From Heliomicrobium undosum (lineage in GTDB: Bacteria > Bacillota > Desulfitobacteriia > Heliobacteriales > Heliobacteriaceae): a stretch of DNA of 64,000 bases. A program made the position numbers and the translations under genes. This document shows, in pieces, positions 51,154 to 60,197 of the stretch. The notes beneath the pieces are model-generated. The model searched no databases and was not told the DNA's origin. It saw only the letters and a program-made list of their open reading frames with translations. Positions within the stretch are counted from its first letter, which is position 1; every line of letters begins with the position of its first letter. The stretch is from contig NZ_WXEY01000005.1 of NCBI RefSeq assembly GCF_009877425.1, forward strand, positions 124,001 to 188,000, in the 5' to 3' direction.

Positions 51154-53160
51154 TTAACCTTCCACTGTGGGTTGCGCTGCGTCGATGTAATGCCGCTGTA
51201 ACCATTCCGTTGACAAGAGGGACCAAATCAACAATCTGTGATTTCTTTGCCCTTTCATATGATCATCCAAGCAACGGCGCACAAACTCCTGTTCAAACCA
51301 AGGTCTCGATAGGGTCCGTGAATCGAGGAGGATCTCCCGGATATACTCCATCGACGGTCCCCGATACCAGTTCTCATCGGGGGCAGAGAAGCCTTGCTTC
51401 TTCTGTTTGGTGAACTCTTCCGGCAAGAATCTCTCCATGGCGTTGCGGAGCACAATTTTGCCGTCAACGGAGGCAAATTGTTTGCTGCGATCGGCTTGAT
51501 TCAAACCAGCCAAATTGACTTTTAAGGAAGGGGACATCCCCCAGGCCAAATCGGCCAGGTCATTATCTAAAAAGGGCACTCGCGTTTCCATCCCGTGGGC
51601 CATACTGATCCGGTCTTCAACGATCAGCAATCCCTGCAGAAATGTCCGATATTCGAAACGGAGCGCCTGTTGAATCCTATCCTGATATGGATCACCCCAT
51701 TGTGGCGCAGAAGGCATCTCCTCAAATACCCCACGGAAGATCTCGGGAAGCTCCGCCAAATGGCGTTGCAGATCGGCGGAAAACAATTGCGGGCTTTCTT
51801 CGGGCGATAACAGGCGGTGCCAGTAGCGGAAATACTGCTTCATGAAGTCATCCTGATTTTCCGCATCTAAAATAATCCGGTAACGCCAGGGATAGCCGCC
51901 AAACAGTTCATCGCCCCCCGTTCCCGCCAGGCATACCTTGACAAAACGGCTGGCCAGCTTGGCCACATACCAGTTTTGGTAACACATGCCGACACGAGGG
52001 TCTTCCAGGTGCCATGTTAACGACTCCATCGCAGCAGGCATATCGCCTGCGTGGAGCACCACATCGTAATGTTCTGTTTGCAGAAGATAGGACAATTTTT
52101 CCGCCGAGGGACGTTCGTCGAAACCCTGCTCCATCCCATTGACGTTGGTCAAATCAAAACCGCAGGTGAAGGTAGTCAACCGAGGAATAGCGCGACCGGC
52201 CAACGCCACGATTGATCCCGAATCCATGCCGCCTGAAAGATAGGCGCCGACGGGCACATCACTGATCAACTGCCGTTGCACGGCGCGGGAAAACCCTTCA
52301 CCCACCCGCTCACGGGCTTCTTCAGGATCGCTGATCCGGGGAACGTCGGCATAGCCGGTATGAAAGGATGAAATGCGGGCGATTTTGCAGCCAGGCTTAA
52401 CATAAATGACTTTGCCTGGTTCGAGGAGATGGATGTTTCGAAACAGCGTTTTGTCGCTAAAAATGTTTTGAAAGGTCATGTATTCGACCAACGCAGACGG
52501 ATCGATGGAGGGCTCCACCAATCCGCTGCGCAGAATCGCTTTGATTTCACTGGCAAAGACGATGTAATCATCTGTCACTGCATAATAGAGCGGCTTTACG
52601 CCGAAACGATCTCTCGCCAAAATCAGCTCGTTTTCGAGCCGATCATACAGGGCGAAGGCAAACATCCCGTTGAGCCTGCTCAAAGCTTCAATCTTTTGCT
52701 CTTCCCAGAGATGCAACAACACTTCCGTATCGGTGCGGGTGCGAAAAACATGCCCTTTGCATTCCAGTTCCGATTTAAGTTCGGGAAAATTATAAATCTC
52801 CCCGTTGAAGATCACCCAATAACGGCGGTCCGAATTGGACATGGGTTGATGTCCGTAGTGAGTCAGATCGATGATCGATAAGCGACGGTGCCCCAACCCT
52901 ACGGTGATGGGATGTCGCGCCAGTTCCTCCTGGGCGTAGTTGCCGCCAAAGACAGGGCGATTTTCATTGATGTGTTTAAAAGCGGGATCGGTGAAGCTGC
53001 ACCAATACCCGCCCTCACCGTTTTGCCGTTCCCCCAGCCGAAAGAAGGTATAGCCGGCGTCATCCGGTCCCCGGTGAGCCATCACATCACACATCGCCTT
53101 TACCCGGGCAGGCGCAAAGGGTTTCCCCGTCAGACTGACAATGCCTGCAATTCCACACAT
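51154..53160 (-). CDS. asnB: Asparagine synthase-type glutamine amidotransferase (copy 2)
   Basis: A 668-residue class II amidotransferase. Cys2 (MCGIAGIV), GPDDAGYT, FNGEIYNF, TRTDTEVLLH, the PP-loop SGGMDSG at residues 309-315 and GTGGDELFGGYPWRY are present. Compared with copy 1 it has about 45 extra residues in the glutaminase domain (residues 40-85) and a Gly in place of the second Ser of the PP-loop. The two are clearly divergent paralogues, so two different acceptor carboxylates are likely. It lies just before the wzm-wzt pair. Confidence 0.88.
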   Translation of the reverse strand: MCGIAGIVSLTGKPFAPARVKAMCDVMAHRGPDDAGYTFFRLGERQNGEGGYWCSFTDPAFKHINENRPVFGGNYAQEELARHPITVGLGHRRLSIIDLTHYGHQPMSNSDRRYWVIFNGEIYNFPELKSELECKGHVFRTRTDTEVLLHLWEEQKIEALSRLNGMFAFALYDRLENELILARDRFGVKPLYYAVTDDYIVFASEIKAILRSGLVEPSIDPSALVEYMTFQNIFSDKTLFRNIHLLEPGKVIYVKPGCKIARISSFHTGYADVPRISDPEEARERVGEGFSRAVQRQLISDVPVGAYLSGGMDSGSIVALAGRAIPRLTTFTCGFDLTNVNGMEQGFDERPSAEKLSYLLQTEHYDVVLHAGDMPAAMESLTWHLEDPRVGMCYQNWYVAKLASRFVKVCLAGTGGDELFGGYPWRYRIILDAENQDDFMKQYFRYWHRLLSPEESPQLFSADLQRHLAELPEIFRGVFEEMPSAPQWGDPYQDRIQQALRFEYRTFLQGLLIVEDRISMAHGMETRVPFLDNDLADLAWGMSPSLKVNLAGLNQADRSKQFASVDGKIVLRNAMERFLPEEFTKQKKQGFSAPDENWYRGPSMEYIREILLDSRTLSRPWFEQEFVRRCLDDHMKGQRNHRLLIWSLLSTEWLQRHYIDAAQPTVEG

Positions 53161-53194
53161 ACAATCTACCTTCTTTACTCAGCCGAGGGGGGCT

Positions 53195-54187
53195 TTACCC
53201 GCGCTTGCGCCGGGCCTCAACCGCCTCTTTGTGGTTATTTCGCCAATCGATCAGGCTCTGCATTCCTTCACGGAGATCGATAGACCAGCGGTAACCCAGG
53301 TCCCGCTCGGCGGCTTTGATGCAACCAAGCCGGTTGGTGACAAAGGTCTGTCCCGCAGGTTCATATTTGATGCCCAAATCAGAACCGCTCAGTTCAAGCA
53401 GCAGTTCGGCCAGTTCTTTGATCGATGTTTTGACGCCGCGACCGACATTGTAAAAACCGAAGGGCACATCCCCCTTCAAGGCGCAGACATTGGCCCGGGC
53501 GCAATCACGGACGTGAACGAAGTCATAAGCTTGAGAGCCGTCGCCGTATACCTGCGGCTGAATCCCCCGGTCGATGCAATCGAGGATCTTCATCATGACG
53601 GCGATATAGGCGCCCTTGTAATCCTGCCGCGGTCCATAGACGTTCATGTAGCGCAGCCCCACAGCCTCGAGTCCGTACCGCTTGGTGTACGCTTTCAGCA
53701 TGTGTTCGCCGGCGATTTTCGAAGCCCCATAAAAGGTCCAGTTGTTATAGGGATGATCTTCGGTCATCGGTTCTTCCACCGCATCGCCGTAGACACTGGC
53801 CGAACTGGAGTAGACCAGGCGTTTGACCTTGTTTTTCACACATGATTGCAGCACATTGAAGGTGCCGCGGATATTGACTTCAAAAGCGGATTGGGGGAAC
53901 TCGTGGCAATGGAGCAGCCAGAGCGCCGCCAGATGAACAACGGCGTCACAGCCCTCTGTCGCCTTGTCCAGCAGGTCGGGCTGGCAAACGTCGCCGCCCA
54001 GTTCAAAGATGCGGCAACGGCTGTCTTTCAGTGCTTCGCTGAGGTTGTCGGCGGTGCCTCGGGAAAAATTGTCATAGACGACAACTTCGCGAACTGGCTC
54101 TTTGAGAATTTCCTCCACCACATGGGATCCGATCAAACCGGCGCCACCGATAACCAGTACCTTTTTATCCTTCAAATCCAATTCCAT
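53195..54187 (-). CDS. NAD-dependent nucleotide-sugar epimerase
   Basis: A 330-residue extended short-chain dehydrogenase: VLVIGGAGLIGSHVV, Ser in YSSSASVYGDAV, Tyr-x3-Lys in FYGASKIAGEHML, and NVYGPRQDYKGAY. It resembles UDP-glucose/GlcNAc 4-epimerases. The ATG at 54185-54187 is only two bases after AGGAGG; a TTG two codons later has an 8-base spacing and may be the real start. It overlaps the WecB-like gene by 23 bp. Confidence 0.87.
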   Translation of the reverse strand: MELDLKDKKVLVIGGAGLIGSHVVEEILKEPVREVVVYDNFSRGTADNLSEALKDSRCRIFELGGDVCQPDLLDKATEGCDAVVHLAALWLLHCHEFPQSAFEVNIRGTFNVLQSCVKNKVKRLVYSSSASVYGDAVEEPMTEDHPYNNWTFYGASKIAGEHMLKAYTKRYGLEAVGLRYMNVYGPRQDYKGAYIAVMMKILDCIDRGIQPQVYGDGSQAYDFVHVRDCARANVCALKGDVPFGFYNVGRGVKTSIKELAELLLELSGSDLGIKYEPAGQTFVTNRLGCIKAAERDLGYRWSIDLREGMQSLIDWRNNHKEAVEARRKRG

Positions 54188-55292
54188 TTCCTCCTACCCT
54201 GTTTTCTTCGAGCGCCTCCACAATGCGCTGGGCCGCTTGTCCATCACCGAACCCTACCACCGGTATCTGCTGCTTTTCCCGGTCCATACAGGCTTGAAAC
54301 TCGGCGCAGATCCGTTCCTGTTGGGCGCCGCACAGCACGTTCGCGCCTGACTCGACCGTTTCCACCCATTCTGTCTCATCGCGGACCGTCAGACAGGGAA
54401 CGCCCATGAAGTAGGCCTCTTTTTGCACCCCGCCGCTGTCGGTGACGATCACCCGGGCGTTCGCTTCCATCTCAATCATCTGCATGTATGACAGCGGTTC
54501 GATCAGGCGGACATTCAAGGGGACGACGATGCCATACTTTTGTATATACTGCCTGGTGCGCGGGTGAACAGCCAGGAGCACGGGCAGCCTTTGACCGATC
54601 TCACCAAAAGCGGAAAAGATCGCGCTCAGGCGCTCGGCGGAATCAGCGTTCTCCGCCCGGTGAACCGTTGCCAATACATACTGTTCCGGCAGTATCTCCA
54701 AGGAGCGGAGAGTGGCCAACGATGGATCGATTCGCTGCCGGTAGTACAGCAGGCAGTCGTACATGACATCCCCGATGTCGATAACCCCTTCCCGAATCCC
54801 TTCGGCCAACAGGTTCTTAACGGACACCGCTGTCGGACAGAACAACAGCGATGAGACATGATCCGTTAAGACCCGGTTGACTTCCTCAGGCATCCGCCGG
54901 TTAAAGCTGCGAAGTCCGGCCTCCACATGAGCCACCGGGATGTGCAGCTTGGCTGCGGCGAGGGCGCCGGCCAGGGTGGAATTGGTATCGCCGTAGACGA
55001 GCACCCAGTCGGGTTTCTCCTGCTGGAGCACTTCTTCCACCGTTTCCAGCATCCGGCCTGTCTGTTTTCCCTGCGGTCCCGACCCGATGCCCAGGTGGTA
55101 ATCGGGCTTGGGTATGCTCAACTCTTTAAAGAAGACATCGCTCATGTTCTGATCATAGTGCTGGCCCGTGTGGACAAGCACTTCCCGGAGCCGGGTTTCC
55201 GGCTTGATCTCATTTCTTCGCTCAATGGCCCTGGATACGGCGGCTGCCTTGATAAACTGCGGGCGCGCTCCCACAATCGTCACTATCTTCAC
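54165..55292 (-). CDS. wbpI: UDP-GlcNAc 2-epimerase family enzyme (WecB/WbpI)
   Basis: A non-hydrolysing 2-epimerase of 375 residues: VGARPQFIKAAAVSRAI, VYGDTNSTLAGALAA, AHVEAGLRSFNRRMPEEVNR and ILTDSGGVQKEAYFMGVP. WecB makes UDP-ManNAc. WbpI acts on UDP-GlcNAc(3NAc)A to give the mannuronic form. The latter is favoured by the adjacent WbpB/D, WbpE and WbpA genes, though sequence alone does not separate them by eye. It starts at GTG 55290-55292. Confidence 0.85.
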   Translation of the reverse strand: MKIVTIVGARPQFIKAAAVSRAIERRNEIKPETRLREVLVHTGQHYDQNMSDVFFKELSIPKPDYHLGIGSGPQGKQTGRMLETVEEVLQQEKPDWVLVYGDTNSTLAGALAAAKLHIPVAHVEAGLRSFNRRMPEEVNRVLTDHVSSLLFCPTAVSVKNLLAEGIREGVIDIGDVMYDCLLYYRQRIDPSLATLRSLEILPEQYVLATVHRAENADSAERLSAIFSAFGEIGQRLPVLLAVHPRTRQYIQKYGIVVPLNVRLIEPLSYMQMIEMEANARVIVTDSGGVQKEAYFMGVPCLTVRDETEWVETVESGANVLCGAQQERICAEFQACMDREKQQIPVVGFGDGQAAQRIVEALEENRVGGNGIGFEG

Positions 55293-55332
55293 GGAGTCCC
55301 TACCTCACTTCGAGCACATGCGCCACCGCTCG

Positions 55333-56877
55333 TTAACCCTGAACATCGATGACCGGCGTCTCGCCACAGGTGGCGCAGGCCCGCCCTGCATCCACCCGCT
55401 CCCCGCACCGGCAAACCCATCCGATCTGCCGAGCCGGATTGCCGACGACGAGGGCGTGGGGAGGCACATGCTTCGTTACCACGGCGCCGGCGCCGACGAA
55501 GGCATACTCGCCGATCTCCACCCCGCATACTACCGTCGCGTTGGCGCCGATGGAACATCCCCGGCGCAACCGTGTCGTCAAGTACTGATCCCGCCGGGAA
55601 ACGTGACTGCGCGGGTTTTTCACATTCGTGAAGACCATGGAAGGACCGAGGAAGACATCATCCTCACAAATGACACCCGTGTATACAGATACATTGTTCT
55701 GAATCTTGACGTTGTTGCCGAGAACCACATCGGGAGAGATGACCACGTTTTGGCCGATATTGCACTTTTCCCCCACCGTGGCGCCGGTCATCACGTGAGA
55801 GAAATGCCAGATTTTCGTCCCCGCGCCGATCCGGCATCCCTGATCAACGACCGCCGTCGCGTGAGCAAAGTAACCCTTATCGTCCTCAGCGATCTCCCCG
55901 ACCGGCTGCCACTCCCCATTGCGTTCAAGCGATGCCTGGCAGGCATGAAGCATTTGCAGCACCCGGAGGCCTTCATCACCGTCGGTTACCGGATTCGCGC
56001 GGCTGGCGACGCAATCCAGGAAATGCTGGCATTCCCGCTTCAGCGGCTCTCCCGTCTCATAGGCCACAGGCTGTCCATCCTGGGGGTTCGGTTGTGGAAG
56101 CAATCCGTTCCATCTGACCGGCTCCGGATAGTAGAGCAGTTTGTTCTCCTTCTTCTGATCATCGAACAGCAGCATCCCTCGATCGCCGGCAATCACCAGG
56201 CGTTGTTCCTTAAAGGGATGGAGCCAACTGGTGAAGATGTGCGCCACCTTGCCGGAGGCGTAACGAAAAATCGTCTGTGTCGTATCATGAATGTTGTCTA
56301 GCAGTGTGGCCTGACCGGTGCAAGACACCGTCTCGGGAATCCCGCCGAGCAGCGCCGTCACGACAGAGATATCATGAGGGGCAAAGCTCCAGAGCACGTT
56401 TTCTTCGCTTCGAAATTTACCGAGATTCAGGCGGTGGGAGTAGATGTAGTGGACCTTGCCCAGCTTGCCTTCAGCCAACAATCCTTTGATCGCGGCGACG
56501 GCCGGATGATAATGCAGCAGATGCCCGACCATCAGCACCCGGCCCCGTTGTTTCGCCAGATCGCAAAGCTCGCGTCCTTGCTTCAAGGACAGGCATAAGG
56601 GCTTTTCCACGAAAACATCCTTGCCGCTAACGAGGGCCTCCTTGGCCAGCCCATAGTGCGCGCCTGCCGGCGTGGCGATGACGACGCCGGCAATCTCCGG
56701 ATCAGACCAAACATCTTCAGGATTGTCTGTCGTTTGGATCCCAGGGTATTGTTCCTGCATGGACTGGCGCGTTTGCAGCGATGCGTCGCACACCGTCTTC
56801 AAAGCTCCCATTTGGTAGAAATTGCGGACAAGATTCTTGCCCCAGTAGCCCGCGCCAATAACCGCTATTGTACTCAT
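55333..56877 (-). CDS. Fused WbpB-type 3-dehydrogenase and WbpD-type N-acetyltransferase
   Basis: One 514-residue protein with two domains. Residues 1 to about 330 are a Gfo/Idh/MocA oxidoreductase ([27 protein letters not shown] with the key Lys, VGHLLHYHP), as in WbpB/WlbA, which oxidises C3 of UDP-GlcNAcA. Residues about 335-500 are a left-handed beta-helix acetyltransferase ([32 protein letters not shown]) as in WbpD/WlbB, ending in a small CxC...CxxC element. Normally these are separate proteins. ATG 56875-56877 follows GGGGATGGAT. Confidence 0.9.
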   Translation of the reverse strand: MSTIAVIGAGYWGKNLVRNFYQMGALKTVCDASLQTRQSMQEQYPGIQTTDNPEDVWSDPEIAGVVIATPAGAHYGLAKEALVSGKDVFVEKPLCLSLKQGRELCDLAKQRGRVLMVGHLLHYHPAVAAIKGLLAEGKLGKVHYIYSHRLNLGKFRSEENVLWSFAPHDISVVTALLGGIPETVSCTGQATLLDNIHDTTQTIFRYASGKVAHIFTSWLHPFKEQRLVIAGDRGMLLFDDQKKENKLLYYPEPVRWNGLLPQPNPQDGQPVAYETGEPLKRECQHFLDCVASRANPVTDGDEGLRVLQMLHACQASLERNGEWQPVGEIAEDDKGYFAHATAVVDQGCRIGAGTKIWHFSHVMTGATVGEKCNIGQNVVISPDVVLGNNVKIQNNVSVYTGVICEDDVFLGPSMVFTNVKNPRSHVSRRDQYLTTRLRRGCSIGANATVVCGVEIGEYAFVGAGAVVTKHVPPHALVVGNPARQIGWVCRCGERVDAGRACATCGETPVIDVQG

Positions 56878-56901
56878 ATCCATCCCCATCAAACGTAAAT
56901 G

Positions 56902-58071
56902 CTATTTTGAATAGAAAGAATCAATGGCCCCCACCACATGGTCCTGCATCTCCTGCGTCAGCTCAGGGTAGATGGGAAGGGCCAATGTTTCCGCCGCAGC
57001 CTTGTCGGATTCCGGGAAGGCTTCCGCCGGATAAGCCAGATCGGCGAAACAGATCTGCCGGTGGAAGGGAACCGGATAGTAGATCTCCGTTCCCACACCG
57101 TTGTCTTTCAAGTACTCCTTCAACTCGTCCCGCCGGTCAACGCGAATGACAAATTGGTTGTATATGTGCGAATGGGGAACAAGACCGTCATAGACGTCAA
57201 CAGGCAACTGAATCCAGCCGTCTGACACGGCCTTTGTCTGTTGTAACATTTCGCGGTAACGGGCGGCATTGCGCCGGCGGTTGGCGTGCCATTGGTCTAG
57301 CAAGGGCAGTTTCACCGACAGCACTGCTGCCTGCAAGGCGTCTAACCGGAAGTTTCCACCGATGATGGCGTGATAGTACTTGGGACGGGAGCCATGGGCG
57401 CGCAAAATTCGGATCTTCTCTGCCAATGCGTCGCTTTGCGTAGTCACGAGGCCGCCGTCACCGAAACACCCCAGGTTTTTGCTCGGAAAAAAGCTGAAGC
57501 ACCCCATATCTCCGATGGCGCCGACACACAAGCCCTGGGGATGACCGTCTACAGGATAGCGAACGCCGATCGCCTGTGCGGCGTCTTCGATCACCGCCAA
57601 AGACGTTTCGGCTGCCAAGGCCATGATGGCCTTCATATCGGCGCTTTGTCCATAAAGGTGAACAGGGATGATCGCCTTCGGCCGATATCCGGCGCTTTTC
57701 GCCATTTCAATGGCCGCTCTGGCCGATTCCACATCCATGTTATAGGTGACCGGGTTGATATCGGTAAAGAACGGACGCGCTCCCAAGCGGGACACAGCGC
57801 CGGCGGTGGCGAAAAAGGAAAAGTCTGTGGTGATCACGGCGTCGCCCGGGCCGATACCGCAGGCCATCAATGCCACCAGAAGCGCGTCCGTGCCGGAAGA
57901 TACACCGATCGCATGTTTGACGCCCAGATAAGCGGCAGCCTCCTTTTCAAAGGCCTCCACTTTTGGTCCCATAATAAAACCGCAGGAATCGACCACTTCT
58001 TCCACAGCAGCCATCAATTCGGCTTTCAAGGGCGCGTTATGCGCTTTCAAGTCCAACAGTGGCACTCTCAT
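56902..58071 (-). CDS. wbpE: PLP-dependent sugar aminotransferase (WbpE/DegT family)
   Basis: A 389-residue aminotransferase that moves an amino group, usually from glutamate, to the 3-keto sugar made by WbpB. Family features are GVSSGTDALLVALMA, VIEDAAQAIGVRY, the PLP lysine in FSFFPSKNLGCFGDGG, and GGNFRLDALQAAVL. It lies 24 bp before the WbpB-D fusion gene and 28 bp after WbpA, so the pathway genes follow one another in one transcript. It produces 2-oxoglutarate, which WbpB can use. Confidence 0.9.
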   Translation of the reverse strand: MRVPLLDLKAHNAPLKAELMAAVEEVVDSCGFIMGPKVEAFEKEAAAYLGVKHAIGVSSGTDALLVALMACGIGPGDAVITTDFSFFATAGAVSRLGARPFFTDINPVTYNMDVESARAAIEMAKSAGYRPKAIIPVHLYGQSADMKAIMALAAETSLAVIEDAAQAIGVRYPVDGHPQGLCVGAIGDMGCFSFFPSKNLGCFGDGGLVTTQSDALAEKIRILRAHGSRPKYYHAIIGGNFRLDALQAAVLSVKLPLLDQWHANRRRNAARYREMLQQTKAVSDGWIQLPVDVYDGLVPHSHIYNQFVIRVDRRDELKEYLKDNGVGTEIYYPVPFHRQICFADLAYPAEAFPESDKAAAETLALPIYPELTQEMQDHVVGAIDSFYSK

Positions 58072-58099
58072 CGTTTCAAAATCGTTCCCTTCTGTCAGA

Positions 58100-59476
58100 T
58101 TACAATTTATGATACTTTCCTTCAGGTAGCAGCAAGCCCTTGCGGGTCACAATATTCCGCGTGTCGAAGACAGCAGCGACGCCTTCGCAGATCTTTTCGT
58201 AATCGACATTGCTGTGATCGGTCGTGATAATGCACAGGTCGATCTTCTCCAACTCTTCCTTGGCGATGTCGATGGACCCATACCGGCCCGTTCCTGTTTT
58301 TACCATATCAACCCATGGATCATGATAAAAAACATCGGCGCCCAGGCGGATGAACTCGTCAAAGATCTCCAGGGCCGGCGATTCCCTCCAATCATCGATA
58401 TCCGCCTTATAGGCCATACCGAGAAGCAGGATGCGCGCCCCTTTTACCGCCTTCGCCTGCTCGTTCAGGATACGCATGCTTTGTTGAACGACATAATGAG
58501 GCATTTGACGGTTTATATCACCGGCCGTTTCAATCAACCGGGTCTGCAACCCGAACTCTTTCGCTTTGTAAGTGAGATAGAAGGGATCTATGGGAATACA
58601 GTGCCCTCCCAGACCGGGCCCGGGGTAGAAGGCCATAAAACCGTACGGTTTGGTCTTAGCCGCCTCGATGACTTCCCAGATGTCGATCCGCATCTGTTTG
58701 CACAAAACAGCCATCTCATTCACCAAGCCGATGTTGACGAGCCGGAAGATATTTTCCAGCAGCTTTTCCATTTCGGCGACGCGGGGCGAACTGACCGTAA
58801 ATACGGGCGCGTCCAGGACAGACTTATAGAAGAGGGACGCCGCCGCCGAGCAGTTCTCAGTAACTCCGCCGATGATCTTCGGTGTATTCCCGGTTTTATA
58901 GCGTTCATTGCCGGGGTCGACACGCTCAGGGGAAAAGGCAAGAAAAAAGTCTTCCCCGCAAACCCGGGAGACTTGGTTTATTCTTTCCGTGGCGTTCAAT
59001 GAATCTATCGGTTCATCCCATTTGCCTTCCAGAATGGGCTGAATGATCTCTTCCGTGGTTCCAGGATAAGTGGTGCTTTCAAGGATGACTAGCGCGCCAG
59101 GTTTCATCCGGGAGGCGATCGCCTTGCCGGAAGCGATGACATAGCGCAAATCGGGCTGTTGATGCACATCCAGGGGGGTCGGAACGCAGATGACGATGAC
59201 ATCCATATCCGATATCAAGTCAAAATCGGTCGTAGCGCGCAAATACCCCGATTGGACCAATTCCTCCAAACGGGCGCCTACCACATCGCCGATATAGTTC
59301 ATTCCCTCGTTGACCTGTCTGACCCGGGAATCCTGCACATCAAAGCCCATTACCTTAAAGCCTTTTCCAGCGATTACGACAGCCAGCGGTAATCCTACAT
59401 AACCCAAACCGATGATGCCTATGGAAGCCGTCCTGTTCTGGATAGCCGTTTTTATATCCTCTACGGAACTAGACAC
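58100..59476 (-). CDS. wbpA: UDP-N-acetylglucosamine 6-dehydrogenase (WbpA-like)
   Basis: A UDP-sugar dehydrogenase of 458 residues. It has IGIIGLGYVGLPLAVVIA at the N-terminus, VPTPLD, the catalytic Cys in GPGLGGHCIPIDPFYL, and a C-terminal ILLLGMAYKADIDDWRESPAL. The type is that of WbpA/WecC, producing UDP-GlcNAcA for the next step. The frame is open 33 codons further, but AGGAGG stands before GTG 59474-59476, giving a start 15 residues before the Rossmann strand. Confidence 0.9.
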   Translation of the reverse strand: MSSSVEDIKTAIQNRTASIGIIGLGYVGLPLAVVIAGKGFKVMGFDVQDSRVRQVNEGMNYIGDVVGARLEELVQSGYLRATTDFDLISDMDVIVICVPTPLDVHQQPDLRYVIASGKAIASRMKPGALVILESTTYPGTTEEIIQPILEGKWDEPIDSLNATERINQVSRVCGEDFFLAFSPERVDPGNERYKTGNTPKIIGGVTENCSAAASLFYKSVLDAPVFTVSSPRVAEMEKLLENIFRLVNIGLVNEMAVLCKQMRIDIWEVIEAAKTKPYGFMAFYPGPGLGGHCIPIDPFYLTYKAKEFGLQTRLIETAGDINRQMPHYVVQQSMRILNEQAKAVKGARILLLGMAYKADIDDWRESPALEIFDEFIRLGADVFYHDPWVDMVKTGTGRYGSIDIAKEELEKIDLCIITTDHSNVDYEKICEGVAAVFDTRNIVTRKGLLLPEGKYHKL

Positions 59477-59552
59477 TCGTCTTCCTCCTAACCAGTTAAA
59501 GTCATTCGGCTTTACTATATTTCGAAAGAGCACTGGGTTAGTGAAAGCCCCA

Positions 59553-60101
59553 TCAAGAATTGGGCTGCAAACCATCTCCCCACAATATCAGGCCGCCTTC
59601 AGCGATCAACTGCGGCGCCAGGTTTGCATACTCTTCCTGATTCAGAACGACTGTACGAATTCTTCGCTGAAGAACCGTCTCCGCCTTAATCACCAGCTTT
59701 TCGAGATATGCCAGGTCCACATGACCGACGATGATCAGTTCAATGACGCCGGAGTCTATCCCCCGCGCGCAATCCCCCACAAGCATCGCCATGTTCAATT
59801 GCCCCAGATTGGCCACTATCTCATCGATAATCCGGTTTAAACCCAGTGTCTTTTTCACAATTGAGTTAATTTCCGGAAATAAGGGGTGGTTGCGATTGGC
59901 GGCATACAGCTTGTGACGTCCGTCCATTCGCGAGACTAGCAACCGAGCTTCTTCAAGGCGATTCAGTTCAACCCGAACCCCATTCGTCGATTCGCCTAAT
60001 TCCGCAGCAAGCTTACGGAGATACGAGGAATGGTCAGGATTGAGAAAAAAGCGCATCAGAAGCTGTAATCTGGTTTTAGACGTGATCAAAGAGTCGAGCA
60101 C
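59553..60101 (-). CDS. Winged-helix regulator with degenerate nucleotidyltransferase-like domain
   Basis: A 182-residue protein. Residues 1-70 are a winged helix-turn-helix (LQLLMRFFLNPDHSSYLRKLAAELG, then STNGVRVELNRLEEARLL). Residues 100-182 look like an MNT nucleotidyltransferase: GDCARG at 109-114 matches the GS-x-ARG motif, but the DxD is replaced by VIEL, so catalysis is unlikely. It starts at GTG 60099-60101 after GGTGAGGCA, upstream of the wbp genes and downstream of the sugar transferase. Likely the local transcriptional regulator. Confidence 0.78.
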   Translation of the reverse strand: MLDSLITSKTRLQLLMRFFLNPDHSSYLRKLAAELGESTNGVRVELNRLEEARLLVSRMDGRHKLYAANRNHPLFPEINSIVKKTLGLNRIIDEIVANLGQLNMAMLVGDCARGIDSGVIELIIVGHVDLAYLEKLVIKAETVLQRRIRTVVLNQEEYANLAPQLIAEGGLILWGDGLQPNS

Positions 60102-60129
60102 TGCCTCACCATCTCAGCCGAAGTATATT

Positions 60130-60146
60130 GAGTATTTTTTTTACTC
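60130..60146. promoter_or_regulatory. Inverted repeat before the regulator gene, candidate operator
   Basis: GAGTA-T7-TACTC lies 29 bases before the regulator start, with a TATACT hexamer (minus strand, 60122-60127) just downstream of it. Around it the sequence is A+T-rich and carries a second short repeat, TCGA-N6-TCGA, on the same strand. It could be an operator for autoregulation or a weak terminator of the sugar transferase transcript. Confidence 0.35.
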
Positions 60147-60197
60147 GTTTTTTAATTCGACATCGTTCGAGAAATCCCTTTGTCACAGCTCGATACT

